A stretch of DNA of 60,640 bases from an uncultured Alphaproteobacteria bacterium (GCA_902524655.1 CABZEG010000006.1:1-60640), one strand, 5' to 3'. Positions 9,613-19,938 are shown, counted from the stretch's first letter. The notes: generated by a model from the sequence alone, not told the origin. Numbers and translations: made by a program.

Positions 9613-10659
9613 ATGTCAATTATTACAAAAACTTTATTAAAATGGTATCTTGATAACGGGAGAATACTACCTTGGCGAGTAAGTCCCAAGGATGCGAAGG
9701 CTGGACAAACTCCTGACCCATATAAAGTATGGATATCCGAGATTATGTTGCAGCAAACCACTGTTAACACTGTTATCCCATATTTTAAAAAATTTATTAA
9801 GAAATGGAACTGCATTGATAAACTTAGCCAAGCTAACGAAAATGATATTTTAGCTTTCTGGGCTGGTCTTGGTTATTATGCCCGAGGAAGGAATCTTTTA
9901 AAATGCGCAAGAGAACTAGCCGAGAAGTTTGATAGCAAGATACCAAATGACAAAGAAGTTCTTTTAGGATTGCCAGGTATAGGTGAATATACTGCCTCTG
10001 CTATAAGATCGATAGCCTTCGGTGAAAGCGAAGTTGTTATCGATTCAAACATAGAAAGAGTCGTTTGTAGAATTTTCTGTATTAAAAAACCCATAAAGCA
10101 ATCTAAAAAGAATATTAAAAAATATGCCCACCTTCTATTTCCGGAATACAATAGTGGTGACTTTGCGCAAGCATTGATGGATTTTGCAAACTTTATTTGC
10201 AAACCAAAAAAACCTAATTGTACACTTTGTCCAATTGCAAAGTCATGTTTAAGCTTTCAAAACGATGAAGTAGACAATATTCCTATAAAACCAACAAAAA
10301 AAATTAAACCACTAAAAAAAGGTTACGTATTTTTTGCAAAAATTAATCCTAATATGTTCTTACTTGAGAGAAGGCCGAGCGAGGGAATATTGGGGGGACT
10401 ATTGGGTTTCCCTACATCTACATGGGATGAGAGAAAATTTGAAACCACGTATCCTTTTGAGGCCAAATGGACTCATATCAATAAGGTAGTTACACATCAA
10501 TTTTCCCATTTCAAACTTGAACTCGAGATAGTATTGGGAGAAAAAGTAGACCCTCAATTTGATAATTCTAAATATTTGGCGATAGAAGATGTTAATTTTG
10601 ATTTGATGGCTTTACCAACCTTAATGCGCAAAGTTTATATCAAAGCAATCCAAATTTAA
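9613..10659 (+). CDS. mutY: Adenine DNA glycosylase MutY
   Basis: Removes adenine mispaired with 8-oxoguanine. Visible features are the catalytic Glu in ISEIMLQQT, the helix-hairpin-helix LPGIGEYTASAI, the catalytic Asp in VIDSNIERV, the [4Fe-4S] cluster spaced C-x6-C-x2-C-x5-C near residues 196-212, and a C-terminal NUDIX-like domain that recognises the oxidised base. At 348 residues it is full length. ATG 9613 is the first start. It ends 2 bp before the convergent ccrM stop. Confidence 0.96.
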   Translation: MSIITKTLLKWYLDNGRILPWRVSPKDAKAGQTPDPYKVWISEIMLQQTTVNTVIPYFKKFIKKWNCIDKLSQANENDILAFWAGLGYYARGRNLLKCARELAEKFDSKIPNDKEVLLGLPGIGEYTASAIRSIAFGESEVVIDSNIERVVCRIFCIKKPIKQSKKNIKKYAHLLFPEYNSGDFAQALMDFANFICKPKKPNCTLCPIAKSCLSFQNDEVDNIPIKPTKKIKPLKKGYVFFAKINPNMFLLERRPSEGILGGLLGFPTSTWDERKFETTYPFEAKWTHINKVVTHQFSHFKLELEIVLGEKVDPQFDNSKYLAIEDVNFDLMALPTLMRKVYIKAIQI

Positions 10660-10661
10660 TA

Positions 10662-11810
<1,149 letters not shown>

Positions 11811-11833
11811 ATTGGGTGCGTCAAATTTTTTAT

Positions 11834-12445
11834 TTAAAAACAGTCACTTATTTTTCTAAAACACAACATATTGTATATCGGCTTAAAAGATCTCCTATGT
11901 TCAGTGTTAATACCCAACTTGTTGATACCAAGTTTGTGTTGCTCCACTCCATATCCGACATTTTTTTCCCAGCCATAACCTGGGAAGCGTATATTCAATG
12001 ATTTCATATAAAAATCACGTGATACTTTTGCAACAATGGAAGCTGCTGCTATACTTGCTATTAACGCATCGCCCTTTATAACAGAACTAGCTCTTGCGCT
12101 AGATCTGAATATTTCAGGTAATTTATTTCCATCAAAGTATAAAGTATCCTGTTCTTTAGAAACTTTATTGACAGCCACTTGCATTACATGAAGCGAGCAA
12201 TTTAAAATATTAAACTTATCAATCGTATTCGCTGAAGAAAAAGCAATCCCGACAGAAAAAGATTCCAGTATCTCAAAATACAATCTTATTCTATGCTTTT
12301 GGCTTAAAGTTTTTGAGTCAGCTAAACCTTTAATATTGTGTTTTTTATCAAACCTTACAGCGGCCGCAACTACTGGACCGGACCATGCGCCGCGACCAAC
12401 TTCATCTATTCCACAATGAAACCCTAAGTCATCAAAATCTTTCAA
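11834..12445 (-). CDS. rnhB: Ribonuclease HII
   Basis: Cleaves RNA-DNA hybrids and misincorporated ribonucleotides. The catalytic segment GIDEVGRGAWSGPVVAAAV (first two carboxylates Asp-Glu, residues ~13-14), LADSKTLS, the third acidic residue in KGDALIASIAAASIVAKV, and the C-terminal GYGVEQHK…HRRSFKPI are all family hallmarks. 203 residues is a normal length. ccrM follows after a 62-bp gap that holds the hairpin. Confidence 0.95.
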   Translation of the reverse strand: MKDFDDLGFHCGIDEVGRGAWSGPVVAAAVRFDKKHNIKGLADSKTLSQKHRIRLYFEILESFSVGIAFSSANTIDKFNILNCSLHVMQVAVNKVSKEQDTLYFDGNKLPEIFRSSARASSVIKGDALIASIAAASIVAKVSRDFYMKSLNIRFPGYGWEKNVGYGVEQHKLGINKLGINTEHRRSFKPIYNMLCFRKISDCF

Positions 12446-12597
12446 ATATTTTTGCCTTTACACATATTAACCCATATTTGATCTCTTAATTTTTAATGTC
12501 AACATGGTCATATACTTTTATATTTGTCAGCAATAAATTAAAAAATCTAAAATTTATTCGTTTATAAATAAGTCATGGGTAAAAATGGTTAGTGCAT

Positions 12598-12870
12598 ATG
12601 AAAGTTTGGATAATAGTTTCAGTAATGTTTTTAATGGATAATTCTCAAGTAAAGATTGCCGAAACGGTTAATGAAAGCGCTCGATTTTTCAGCACAGAAA
12701 AACAATGCATCAATACTTTGGAGAATAAAATGGTTAATGGAGACGTAATGGTTGAGTTTTTCGGTGGGGCTTTTGTAACTAGCGGCTCAGTTTTTCAAAA
12801 GATTAAGCAATGCATGGAAATGGAGTTAGAGGAAAAACAGTTAAAGCGCCTTTTGAGAGAGCTTAAGTAA
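12598..12870 (+). CDS. Small hypothetical protein, possible exported
   Basis: A 90-residue ORF from ATG 12598 (a GTG two codons earlier is the alternative). The N-terminus MKVWIIVSVMFLM is short and hydrophobic and could be a signal or anchor. The rest is charged, with two cysteines (KQCIN, IKQCM) and a Lys/Glu-rich C-terminal helix (MELEEKQLKRLLREL). No family is recognised. It sits alone in an AT-rich patch, convergent with the next small gene with only 2 bp between stops. Confidence 0.5.
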   Translation: MKVWIIVSVMFLMDNSQVKIAETVNESARFFSTEKQCINTLENKMVNGDVMVEFFGGAFVTSGSVFQKIKQCMEMELEEKQLKRLLRELK

Positions 12871-12872
12871 TA

Positions 12873-13115
12873 TCAAAAGTCTACGAATTTTAAATTTTGG
12901 ATTAGTGAATACGTAATGATTGTGACAACAATAAGCATGACACCTGTAATATAAAATCTCCTTTTTAGCTTTTTTGAACGCTCTTTTATTTCTTCTGAAG
13001 TAGTACCAAAGAATTGCTCAAAAGTTTTCTGTAGTTTTTTTATATCCTGCTCTTTTATATTTTGTGAACTACCATAAACCTCATTAATTTTTGCTGTCTT
13101 TTTACTTTTTTTCAT
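12873..13115 (-). CDS. Small hypothetical protein with C-terminal membrane helix
   Basis: 80 residues: a Lys-rich N-terminus, an amphipathic stretch (IKKLQKTFEQFFGTTSEEIKER), and one predicted transmembrane helix, FYITGVMLIVVTIITYSLI (about residues 54-72). This is the layout of a tail-anchored membrane protein facing the cytoplasm. No family recognised. Confidence 0.5.
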   Translation of the reverse strand: MKKSKKTAKINEVYGSSQNIKEQDIKKLQKTFEQFFGTTSEEIKERSKKLKRRFYITGVMLIVVTIITYSLIQNLKFVDF

Positions 13116-13243
13116 TTACAATTCTCTTCCGTTGATTACTGTTTTTACTTTCCGCCCAGTGGTATAAAAAATTGAACAAGTATCTAATAAATACATTTCT
13201 CTCGATTATAATTCGAATCTCACGGAAGTAAAACGAGATAGCA

Positions 13244-13393
13244 ATGAAGTTAACTAAAGAAACTATATGGCACTTTACCTGTGATTACTGTAAATTATGG
13301 TGGTCGTTTGCAACTAGCGACGATTATAAACCAAAAGGTTCCATATTTTGTCCCCACTGTGGAAAGAGGAATAAAATTGATACCGAAACCTAA
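13244..13393 (+). CDS. Small zinc-ribbon protein (49 aa)
   Basis: A short ORF starting ATG 13244. It encodes two CxxC knuckles, CDYC at residues 14-17 and CPHC at about 36-39, separated by an aromatic-rich hairpin (KLWWSFATSDDY), and ends in a basic tail. The paired knuckles predict a single zinc ribbon. Coding is supported by the conserved spacing and the absence of internal stops. There is no strong ribosome-binding site, though GAG lies about 9 nt upstream. Function unknown; nucleic-acid or protein binding would be typical. Confidence 0.5.
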   Translation: MKLTKETIWHFTCDYCKLWWSFATSDDYKPKGSIFCPHCGKRNKIDTET

Positions 13394-13445
13394 GTTAATT
13401 ATAAAAATTTGCTGACTAAGTGCTGCATTATGACAATTAATTTGG

Positions 13446-14156
13446 TTATAGCTGATAAAATCTTACTAAATTGTCATAGCTCTCTTTAATAAAATTTTTT
13501 TTATTACCTTTAAATGTTATAAGTTTTGTTTTATTTTTAAATAAATATTCATAATTTTTTTTATACATAACCTCTCTGGCAATTCTTAAATAAATATGTA
13601 TTGGCAAAAAGCTGACCGGATAATTATTATCTCTAAAAACTAAAGTTAATGAATATTGGTCACCATACCATCGATGAAAGCGGTTCGGCAAAGAATAGCA
13701 TTTTTCTAATAAGTCTGAAAAAAATTTTTCACCATTTCTGAGAACCATCCCACCGAAGAGATAAGGCATAACCTCCTTAAACGTTTTATTTTCAAATTCA
13801 GGATAATATTCCGGAGAATTATAATTTATTCTCGTATCGTTGTCTCTTTCTATAAGATAAATATCGTCTTTTAAAGCGTGCAATTCTAATTTTTGTATAA
13901 CAAGGCTATCTGCATCACAAAAGAAAGTCGTATTACCGTTATAGGGAAAATCTTTATATGCATGTAATCTAGCCAACATAATATCTTTAGGTAAGCTAGT
14001 CCTTACTGTTCTTGTGACCCCTTGTATCTTAGGAGTTTGAAAATTTGTCAGGTGAAATATTTTTACATCATTAGCATATACCAGCCTTATTGATTTTACA
14101 AGGAGACTGGGAATGGTAATATCATTTCCTATCCAGAAAAAAGCTATCTGATCCAT
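13446..14156 (-). CDS. Putative GT-A-fold glycosyltransferase
   Basis: 236 residues from ATG 14156. A DxD-type metal/nucleotide-sugar motif occurs in TTFFCDADSLVI, preceded by LARLHAYKDFPY, in the position typical of GT-A enzymes. A downstream segment, PYLFGGMVLRNG…HRWYGDQYSL, fits an acceptor-side loop with a catalytic Asp. The C-terminal 40 residues are Lys/Asn-rich. The gene is isolated and very AT-rich, with decayed sequence behind it, suggesting a remnant of a surface-polysaccharide or glycan locus. Exact family not identified. Confidence 0.5.
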   Translation of the reverse strand: MDQIAFFWIGNDITIPSLLVKSIRLVYANDVKIFHLTNFQTPKIQGVTRTVRTSLPKDIMLARLHAYKDFPYNGNTTFFCDADSLVIQKLELHALKDDIYLIERDNDTRINYNSPEYYPEFENKTFKEVMPYLFGGMVLRNGEKFFSDLLEKCYSLPNRFHRWYGDQYSLTLVFRDNNYPVSFLPIHIYLRIAREVMYKKNYEYLFKNKTKLITFKGNKKNFIKESYDNLVRFYQL

Positions 14157-15260
14157 ATGTAACAAATTTTTAATACCAAAATTTTAATAAATTTATGTTG
14201 CAAAATCCTCACTATATTTTTTGCTTCTCTAATCACAAAGTTACAAACCATAATACAAATTTTTCATAATTTAAAAATATTTTTGAGTTTTTATATCTGA
14301 CCTTAAGAATTAAATAATTAAGAATATATAAATTTCAGAAACACAATACTACAATTTAAAAACTACACCATTGCAAGGTTATGAAAAGTACCTGTGACTT
14401 TGGATGGCGGTCAGCTAATCTGTGAGTGTAAGAACAATTTTTTTTAAAAAGAGATGGGGTCGTTTTACTATTTTCTTGAAATAAATAGTGTGAAAAGGTA
14501 TTAGACATTCGAGCCGACTTGCAAGCTGCTGACAGTATAATCCTGAATATTGTACTTGTTCAGAAATATCTATCCACTGAAGCTAACAGTTCATTAAAAG
14601 AAAGAAGGGTGCGGTATTTTTCATTCAAGCCCCATCATTTTAATTTCAAAAGATTGAATCTAAATTTTCAAGCTAATGCATTTCTAAAAAACTTTGTTGA
14701 TGAATTCTGTTGGTAAAAAAACATGATTTTACTTTTTCTTAGGTTTAAAAATCCGGACCATTTTTCATATGCTGGAGCAATTGGAATATCCGAAAATATT
14801 TCATCTACTCTTGTTAAGATAAATGCGATTGATGGTTTTTTAAATGGCGCTCCTTGCAGATATTAAAAGTTGCTAGGGTCGATGTAGAAAGACATAAATA
14901 TAGATTTTGGGAATGGGAAAAGCTATTTCTGCCCTTGGACCGATTATATTTTCCAAGTGAATATCTAAAAGTAGTAGTCGTTAAATCTACTCTTTTCTAA
15001 AATCAAATAGATATAGAATATTTGTCTTTCACAATAAAATTAAACAGTTGGAAGAACTAGTTAAATTAGTCCAATATTTGATAAATATAACGACATTGTC
15101 CACGCTAAAATTATCAGGATTTTAGTTTTAAAGTTAAGTATTGACCTATATAGCGCATCTTTTTGAAGCAAGATGCATTTAAAATAATTTTGACTGAAAT
15201 CTGTTTTTTACGTAAATTTATAAAACTATTTTTAAGTATGTACTTTATGGATAGTTTTTT
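14157..15260. other. AT-rich stretch without convincing intact genes
   Basis: About 1.1 kb between the glycosyltransferase-like gene and tRNA-Arg. The only sizeable open frame (14519-14716 +, 65 codons) lacks a ribosome-binding site and recognisable similarity. At 14723-15000 two frames together read like the end of a protein (separate entry). The remaining ~260 bp before the tRNA shows only T/A-rich sequence. It looks like an eroding accessory site at a tRNA gene. Confidence 0.55.
14723..15000 (+). pseudogene. Decayed ORF, weakly FkbM-methyltransferase-like
   Basis: Frame one (ATG 14723 to TAA 14866) reads MILLFLRFKNPDHFSYAGAI… VKINAIDGFLNGAPC. A one-base shift near 14860 continues as ILKVARVDVERHKYRFWEW to TAA 15000. 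The combined pattern, a short strand, 'IDGFL', then 'ILK(x)DVExH' followed by a Trp-Glu, resembles the late part of FkbM-type SAM methyltransferases (LD.FL…LKIDVEGHE). The similarity is faint, the upstream half is missing, and a frameshift is required. Treat as a possible remnant only. Confidence 0.25.
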
Positions 15261-15335
15261 GGACCCGTAGTTAAACGGATATAACAAATCCCTCCTAAGG
15301 ATTAGTTCTAGGTTCGATTCCTAGCGGGTTCGCCA
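15261..15335 (+). tRNA. tRNA-Arg (anticodon CCT)
   Basis: A 75-nt cloverleaf including an encoded CCA. The acceptor stem GGACCCG pairs with CGGGTTC (one G-T). The anticodon stem AATCC/GGATT closes the loop CTCCTAA with anticodon CCT, reading AGG. The T arm is CTAGG-TTCGATT-CCTAG. The downstream neighbour ubiB is convergent, with its stop codon 2 bp away. Confidence 0.93.
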
Positions 15336-15337
15336 GT

Positions 15338-16777
15338 TTAATTTTTATCAGAAAATTTATATGCTCTAATAAAATCGTCTATAAGTCTTGGAAGTTGAGG
15401 ACCCAATTTGCGTAACACTTTGACCATCTTGAAAACATCTTTCAAAATAGCTTTTGGACCTACAGAGGCGGCAATATATTTCTCAACAACAGGTCTAGCG
15501 GTCTCCCACATATTTATATTTGGATCTAAACTCCTCGACACTCCTTCAACTACAACCATTGTACGCTGCAATAGTAATAACTCAGTTCTTGTTTCCATTC
15601 CAAATTGCTCTGTTACTTCAAACAATCTGGCTAACAACTTAGCCATAGAAATATCTGAAGCCTCCATACCAAAGATTGGCTCGCCAACTGATCTTAGAGC
15701 TTGAGAAAACTCATGCACATCTTGATTATCGCTAACATAACCTGCCTCGAAATGTACTTCCGCAACTCTTAGATAATCGCGTCTCAAAAAACCTATTAGT
15801 ATTTCTGCATAAGTCTTTCTGGTATATTCATCTATTCTACCCATTATGCCAAAATCCATTACTATTAATGTACCATCACTTCTACATTTAAGATTGCCCT
15901 GATGCATGTCTCCGTGAAAAAATCCATCTCTTAGAGCTTGGGTCAAAAAAGTTTTGATGATCCTTTTTGCGAAGCTTTCAATATCCACTCCACTCTTTTT
16001 AATTTTTTCTACATTACCAACGGACATTCCATCTACCCACTCAGTTGTAATGACACGTTTACCAGATAGAGACCACATCACTTTAGGAACATAAAAATTC
16101 CTATCACTTTTTGTATTTTCTGCAAATTCAGCGGCGGCTGAAATTTCCATTCTTAGATCTAGTTCTTCACGCACCAGTCTCTCAAAATGGTTTATAACTT
16201 CTATAGGTTTAAGCCTCCTGAAACTAGGTATAATAAACTCGATAAATTTTGCTAAAAATAACAAAGCAGCTAAATCTTTAAGAAAAACCTTTTCGACTTC
16301 AGGCCTTAATATCTTGACTGCTACCACTTCATTTGTTTCCCTAACTATTGCCTTATGAACCTGAGCAATTGATGCAGCGGCAACTGAATCTGAAAATGAA
16401 GAAAATATAGTGTCAACTGGACTTCCAAGTTCCTCATTTACAATTTTTTTTGCCTCTCTTGTTGGGAAAGGGTCTAAAGAATCTTGCAAAACCTTAAGTT
16501 CAATAGCTAAATTAGTCCCTACTATATCAGGCCTTGTGGATAGCAATTGCCCAAATTTTATATATGCTGGCCCCAATGCAATAAGCGCTCTAACAATAGG
16601 AGATTTCTTAAAGGGCCCTTTAATACCAAAAACAATTAAGGGCTTCCCCATGAATAAGATAACGAATTTTATCAGCTTTGAAACTTTGGTAATTTTCAAG
16701 ACCTGTTCAACAGCGCCCGTTCTAAAAAAAGTTCCAACCACTCTAATTAACCTAAAGGGGTTATGAAACCACTTCAT
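15338..16777 (-). CDS. ubiB: UbiB family ATPase/kinase for ubiquinone synthesis
   Basis: An atypical kinase needed for ubiquinone biosynthesis, membrane-associated. It carries the UbiB-specific KxGQ motif (PAYIKFGQLLSTRPD, about residues 70-84), the Ala-rich nucleotide loop AAASIAQVHKA, the lysine in VAVKILRP, the HGDMHQGN catalytic segment and the metal-binding VMDFGIMGR. 479 residues, somewhat shorter than E. coli UbiB, with a reduced C-terminal membrane region. ATG 16777 overlaps the ubiE stop by one base (TGATG), which implies translational coupling. Confidence 0.95.
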   Translation of the reverse strand: MKWFHNPFRLIRVVGTFFRTGAVEQVLKITKVSKLIKFVILFMGKPLIVFGIKGPFKKSPIVRALIALGPAYIKFGQLLSTRPDIVGTNLAIELKVLQDSLDPFPTREAKKIVNEELGSPVDTIFSSFSDSVAAASIAQVHKAIVRETNEVVAVKILRPEVEKVFLKDLAALLFLAKFIEFIIPSFRRLKPIEVINHFERLVREELDLRMEISAAAEFAENTKSDRNFYVPKVMWSLSGKRVITTEWVDGMSVGNVEKIKKSGVDIESFAKRIIKTFLTQALRDGFFHGDMHQGNLKCRSDGTLIVMDFGIMGRIDEYTRKTYAEILIGFLRRDYLRVAEVHFEAGYVSDNQDVHEFSQALRSVGEPIFGMEASDISMAKLLARLFEVTEQFGMETRTELLLLQRTMVVVEGVSRSLDPNINMWETARPVVEKYIAASVGPKAILKDVFKMVKVLRKLGPQLPRLIDDFIRAYKFSDKN

Positions 16778-17511
16778 CAGATCTTCCAGCCGCTGTGCAT
16801 TGCAACTACTCCTTGAGTTAAATTCCTGTAATTAACCTGTCTGAAGCCAGCTTCAGCAACTAGATTTGCAAGTTCTTCTTGAGAAGGAAATTTTCTTATA
16901 CTCTCAATTAAGTATTGATAGCTTTCAGCGTCATTAGCTATCAACTTCCCAAGCCTAGGAACTACATTAAATGAAAACGCATCATAAATCTTGTTCAAGG
17001 TCTCATTTTCAACTTTACTAAATTCGAGGATCATAATTCTTCCTCCAGGCTTTAAAACTCTCAAGGCTTCGGATAAACAATTTTTTAAATCCAAGACATT
17101 TCTTATTCCAAAGGAAATTGTATAATAATCAAAAATCTCATTCTCAAAAGGTAATTTCATAGCATCTCCACACACCCATTCTAAGACTGTTTCGATTTGC
17201 TTCACCTCAGACCTTCTCTTTCCTTCTTTAAGCATATTTTCATTTCTATCTAGAATAGTAACTTTTGCTTGGTTTCTCGTTCTTTTAGCAAAGCGAAAAG
17301 CTATATCTCCGGTTCCACCTGCTACATCAAGAAGATGAGTACCTTTTCGAGGTGCTAGCCAGTCTATGAAACTATCTTTCCATAATCGGTGAAGACCTGC
17401 ACTCATAAGATCATTCATCAAATCATATCGAAAAGCAACGCTGTCAAAAACCTCATTTACTAACTTAGGCTTTTCTTTTTTACTAACTTTTTTGAAACCA
17501 AAATTTTCCAT
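16777..17511 (-). CDS. ubiE: Ubiquinone/menaquinone C-methyltransferase
   Basis: A class I SAM methyltransferase acting on demethylated benzoquinol. It has the SAM motif LLDVAGGTGDIAFRFA (about residues 61-76) and the family signatures YDLMNDLMSAGLHRLWK and YTISFGIRNV…LKPGGRIMILEFSK. Full length at 244 residues. The order rsmD-ubiE-ubiB on one strand with small gaps suggests one operon. Confidence 0.96.
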   Translation of the reverse strand: MENFGFKKVSKKEKPKLVNEVFDSVAFRYDLMNDLMSAGLHRLWKDSFIDWLAPRKGTHLLDVAGGTGDIAFRFAKRTRNQAKVTILDRNENMLKEGKRRSEVKQIETVLEWVCGDAMKLPFENEIFDYYTISFGIRNVLDLKNCLSEALRVLKPGGRIMILEFSKVENETLNKIYDAFSFNVVPRLGKLIANDAESYQYLIESIRKFPSQEELANLVAEAGFRQVNYRNLTQGVVAMHSGWKI

Positions 17512-17543
17512 TTTTATACTTCTCTAGCAATAAACAAGCAGCT

Positions 17544-18131
17544 TCACTCGTTGAAACCTTTAAAGAAGTTCAAATACGTTTTTCCGATTTTTTTGCTTCT
17601 TAAGATTTCAAATCCATCCATTTTTTCTAATTGTTTATTACATTCATATATAATAAGCGAATTAATCTTTGTCACTCTTAACTCTTTTAATCTGATAAAA
17701 ACTTTACTAGCTTCTATCAGCTCATACGGTGGATCTAAAAAAACAACATCAAACTTATTACAAAGAGATAAATTTTTATCAAAAAAATCATGGTTAATTA
17801 CGCGCAAGCAATTTACATGGTCATTCTCATGGAGCTTAAATTTAGCAAGATTTTTAGTTATGCATTCACAAGCTGCACCATCTTTATCTAAAAAAGTAAC
17901 TATTGAGGATCCTCTAGATATAGCCTCAATACCGATAGCACCCGATCCAGAATAGCAGTCAAAAAACGAAATATTTGAAAATTCAATATTGAAACCGTAC
18001 TCCAAAATGTTGAATAATGTTTCTTTAACCCTATCTGACGTCGGTCGAGTAATAAAGCTTTCAGAACCTTTAAATTTTTTGCCATTTGTTAGGATCTTTA
18101 AGCCTTTTAGTTTTCCGCTGAGAACTCTCAT
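17544..18131 (-). CDS. rsmD: 16S rRNA (guanine966-N2)-methyltransferase
   Basis: Opens with MRVLSGKLKGLKI, continues with TRPTSDRVKETLFNIL, then the SAM site FDCYSGSGAIGIEAISRG, and the catalytic DPPYE near residue 132. These are the RsmD signatures. 195 residues is normal. It overlaps the upstream oxidoreductase gene by 4 bp (ATGA type). Confidence 0.93.
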   Translation of the reverse strand: MRVLSGKLKGLKILTNGKKFKGSESFITRPTSDRVKETLFNILEYGFNIEFSNISFFDCYSGSGAIGIEAISRGSSIVTFLDKDGAACECITKNLAKFKLHENDHVNCLRVINHDFFDKNLSLCNKFDVVFLDPPYELIEASKVFIRLKELRVTKINSLIIYECNKQLEKMDGFEILRSKKIGKTYLNFFKGFNE

Positions 18132-19348
18132 TTGAGATTTAGAGTTGCTTTAATATCAAAATTAATGTCACGTAGAATTTCTTTTTTTGGAGATTTTTTT
18201 TCTTCGATCAAACGTTTACCTATCATATAGCTAAATGGGTCATTAAAAGAGTCAACTGCCAGCAAAATCTCGTCTTTATAGTACCAGTAAGATAATTTAT
18301 CCTTTACTTTTCTTTCTATAATGTCAGTAAAACCGTCACAAAGACCGGCTATTTGCAACTTTTGGTCAAATTGCTCGGTCCAAAACCATGGCTTAGCCTT
18401 GAAGCTGGTTCTTTTACCAGAGATGTTTAATGCAACTGTTTGACCTTGATCGATGGCATTTCCAACTGATTCTAGCCGCAAAAACCCTCCGTTATGATCA
18501 AATGAAGCGCAATCTCCTGCTGCATATATTGATGGGTCACTTGTCTCTAGTCTTTCATTAACCTTTATACCGTTTTCAATCTGCAATTTTGCATCTCTTG
18601 CAAGATCAACTTCCGGGTATCCACCAGTGGCAACTAGCAAAGTGTCCACGTCAATTACTTTTCCAGAAACTAGTTCAACGTTTGTAACTTCACTTTCGAT
18701 GTTATTTATTTTTTTGACAAAATCATTTTCAATAATTTTAACTCCATTTGTTGAAAAGATCTCCCTAAAATAAGCTGCTGTAGGTTCTCCAGCCACCCTT
18801 TTGAGTATTCTGTCAGCCCCTTCAACAACTGTTGTCTTCATGCCAAATGAAGAACAAACCGACGCAACTTCCAAGCCCAAATAGCCGCCTCCAATTATCA
18901 AAATCTTTTTTCCTGTGTGTAGCTGGTTTTTTAAATTTTTAGCATCATGCAAATTACGCAAATAATAAGCGTTTGAATAATTATCACAATCGCTTAGAGG
19001 AGCCTTTTTAGCTTTACTGCCAATCGCGATAACTAATTTAGTGTAATCAATCTTTTCACCACCTTGCAAATGAACTTTTTTATTATCTCTATCTATTTTT
19101 GTAGCCTTCTTCGAAAGAAAAACCTGAATATTGTTGGTTTTATAATAATCAATTTTTTTCAGTAGAAGGCGTTCTTCTAGAAATTGTCCGGTTAGAAACT
19201 TCTTGGACAGTGGTGGTCTTTGATATGGGTAATAATTTTCTTCACATATCATACAAATTTCACCTCTAAAACCAAGAGACCTTAATTTGCTTGCACAAGA
19301 TATAGAGGCCTGACCGCCACCTATAATTACTATTTTCTCCATCATCAT
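18128..19348 (-). CDS. FAD-dependent ferredoxin/rubredoxin-type reductase
   Basis: A pyridine-nucleotide-disulphide-fold flavoprotein. It has an N-terminal FAD Rossmann motif (IVIIGGGQASISCA), the YQRPPLSK segment typical of ferredoxin reductases that serve oxygenases, a second NAD-binding motif (ILIIGGGYLGLEVAS, about 148-162), and the FAD-binding YAAGDCASFD. There is no CxxxxC redox disulphide. It would pass electrons from NAD(P)H to a small iron-sulphur protein; no ferredoxin partner is encoded nearby. Three consecutive ATGs (19348, 19345, 19342) are possible starts. Confidence 0.85.
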   Translation of the reverse strand: MMMEKIVIIGGGQASISCASKLRSLGFRGEICMICEENYYPYQRPPLSKKFLTGQFLEERLLLKKIDYYKTNNIQVFLSKKATKIDRDNKKVHLQGGEKIDYTKLVIAIGSKAKKAPLSDCDNYSNAYYLRNLHDAKNLKNQLHTGKKILIIGGGYLGLEVASVCSSFGMKTTVVEGADRILKRVAGEPTAAYFREIFSTNGVKIIENDFVKKINNIESEVTNVELVSGKVIDVDTLLVATGGYPEVDLARDAKLQIENGIKVNERLETSDPSIYAAGDCASFDHNGGFLRLESVGNAIDQGQTVALNISGKRTSFKAKPWFWTEQFDQKLQIAGLCDGFTDIIERKVKDKLSYWYYKDEILLAVDSFNDPFSYMIGKRLIEEKKSPKKEILRDINFDIKATLNLK

Positions 19349-19443
19349 AAATTTGTAAGAAAGTTCTTCAAAAAAATCAATTAACGTTGTATTAAAACCC
19401 TATGATATGTTAGTTACACTCATACATTCAATAGAGGCCTTTT

Positions 19444-19938
19444 ATGAAATACTCTGTAGGAGACGAATTTCCAGAAGTTATTTTTAACTGGATGGATGAC
19501 AAATTTGAAGTCCAGAAAGCTGGAACTGGTGAGCTTTTTGACAACAAGAATATTATACTTATTGGAATGCCCGGTGCTTTTTCACCTACTTGCTCTATGA
19601 TGCACCTACCTAGTTTCATTAAAAGTGCTAAGAAATTTAAGACCTTGGGAATTGATGAAATTTTTTGCGTTTTAGTAAATGATGTTTATGTTGCAAAGGT
19701 CTGGGGTGAGTCAACTGGTGCAACAAAAGCTGGCATAAAAATTATTACCGATCCATTATCCATTCTTGCTGAAACATTAGACTTTGAATTTACGGTTAAG
19801 GGTACAGGTTTATTAAGAAGGCTTCAGAGATTTACCGCTTTAATAAAGGATAAAAAGATCGAAAGGCTTTATTTTGAAAAAGAACGCGGGGTTTGTGATA
19901 TGACTTCAGCACAAACTATTTTGAACGATTTAACTTAA
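19444..19938 (+). CDS. Peroxiredoxin, Prx5 type
   Basis: A thiol peroxidase of 164 residues. The active site is PGAFSPTCS (peroxidatic Cys at about residue 48, with the Thr before it). The downstream LVNDVYVAKVWGE and late Arg in the LLRRLQRF region fit the Prx5 subfamily. The last 4 bases overlap the convergent pterin dehydratase gene. The ribosome-binding site is weak (AGAGG about 11 nt before the ATG). Confidence 0.9.
   Translation: MKYSVGDEFPEVIFNWMDDKFEVQKAGTGELFDNKNIILIGMPGAFSPTCSMMHLPSFIKSAKKFKTLGIDEIFCVLVNDVYVAKVWGESTGATKAGIKIITDPLSILAETLDFEFTVKGTGLLRRLQRFTALIKDKKIERLYFEKERGVCDMTSAQTILNDLT

Noticed and set aside
9570-9815. N-terminal extension of the DUF721 gene
   Set aside because: It is antisense to the conserved mutY N-terminus and unlike DUF721 proteins; the start was placed at 9569.
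14519-14716. 65-codon open frame in the AT-rich gap
   Set aside because: No ribosome-binding site, no motif, low-complexity AT-rich composition; not convincing as a gene.
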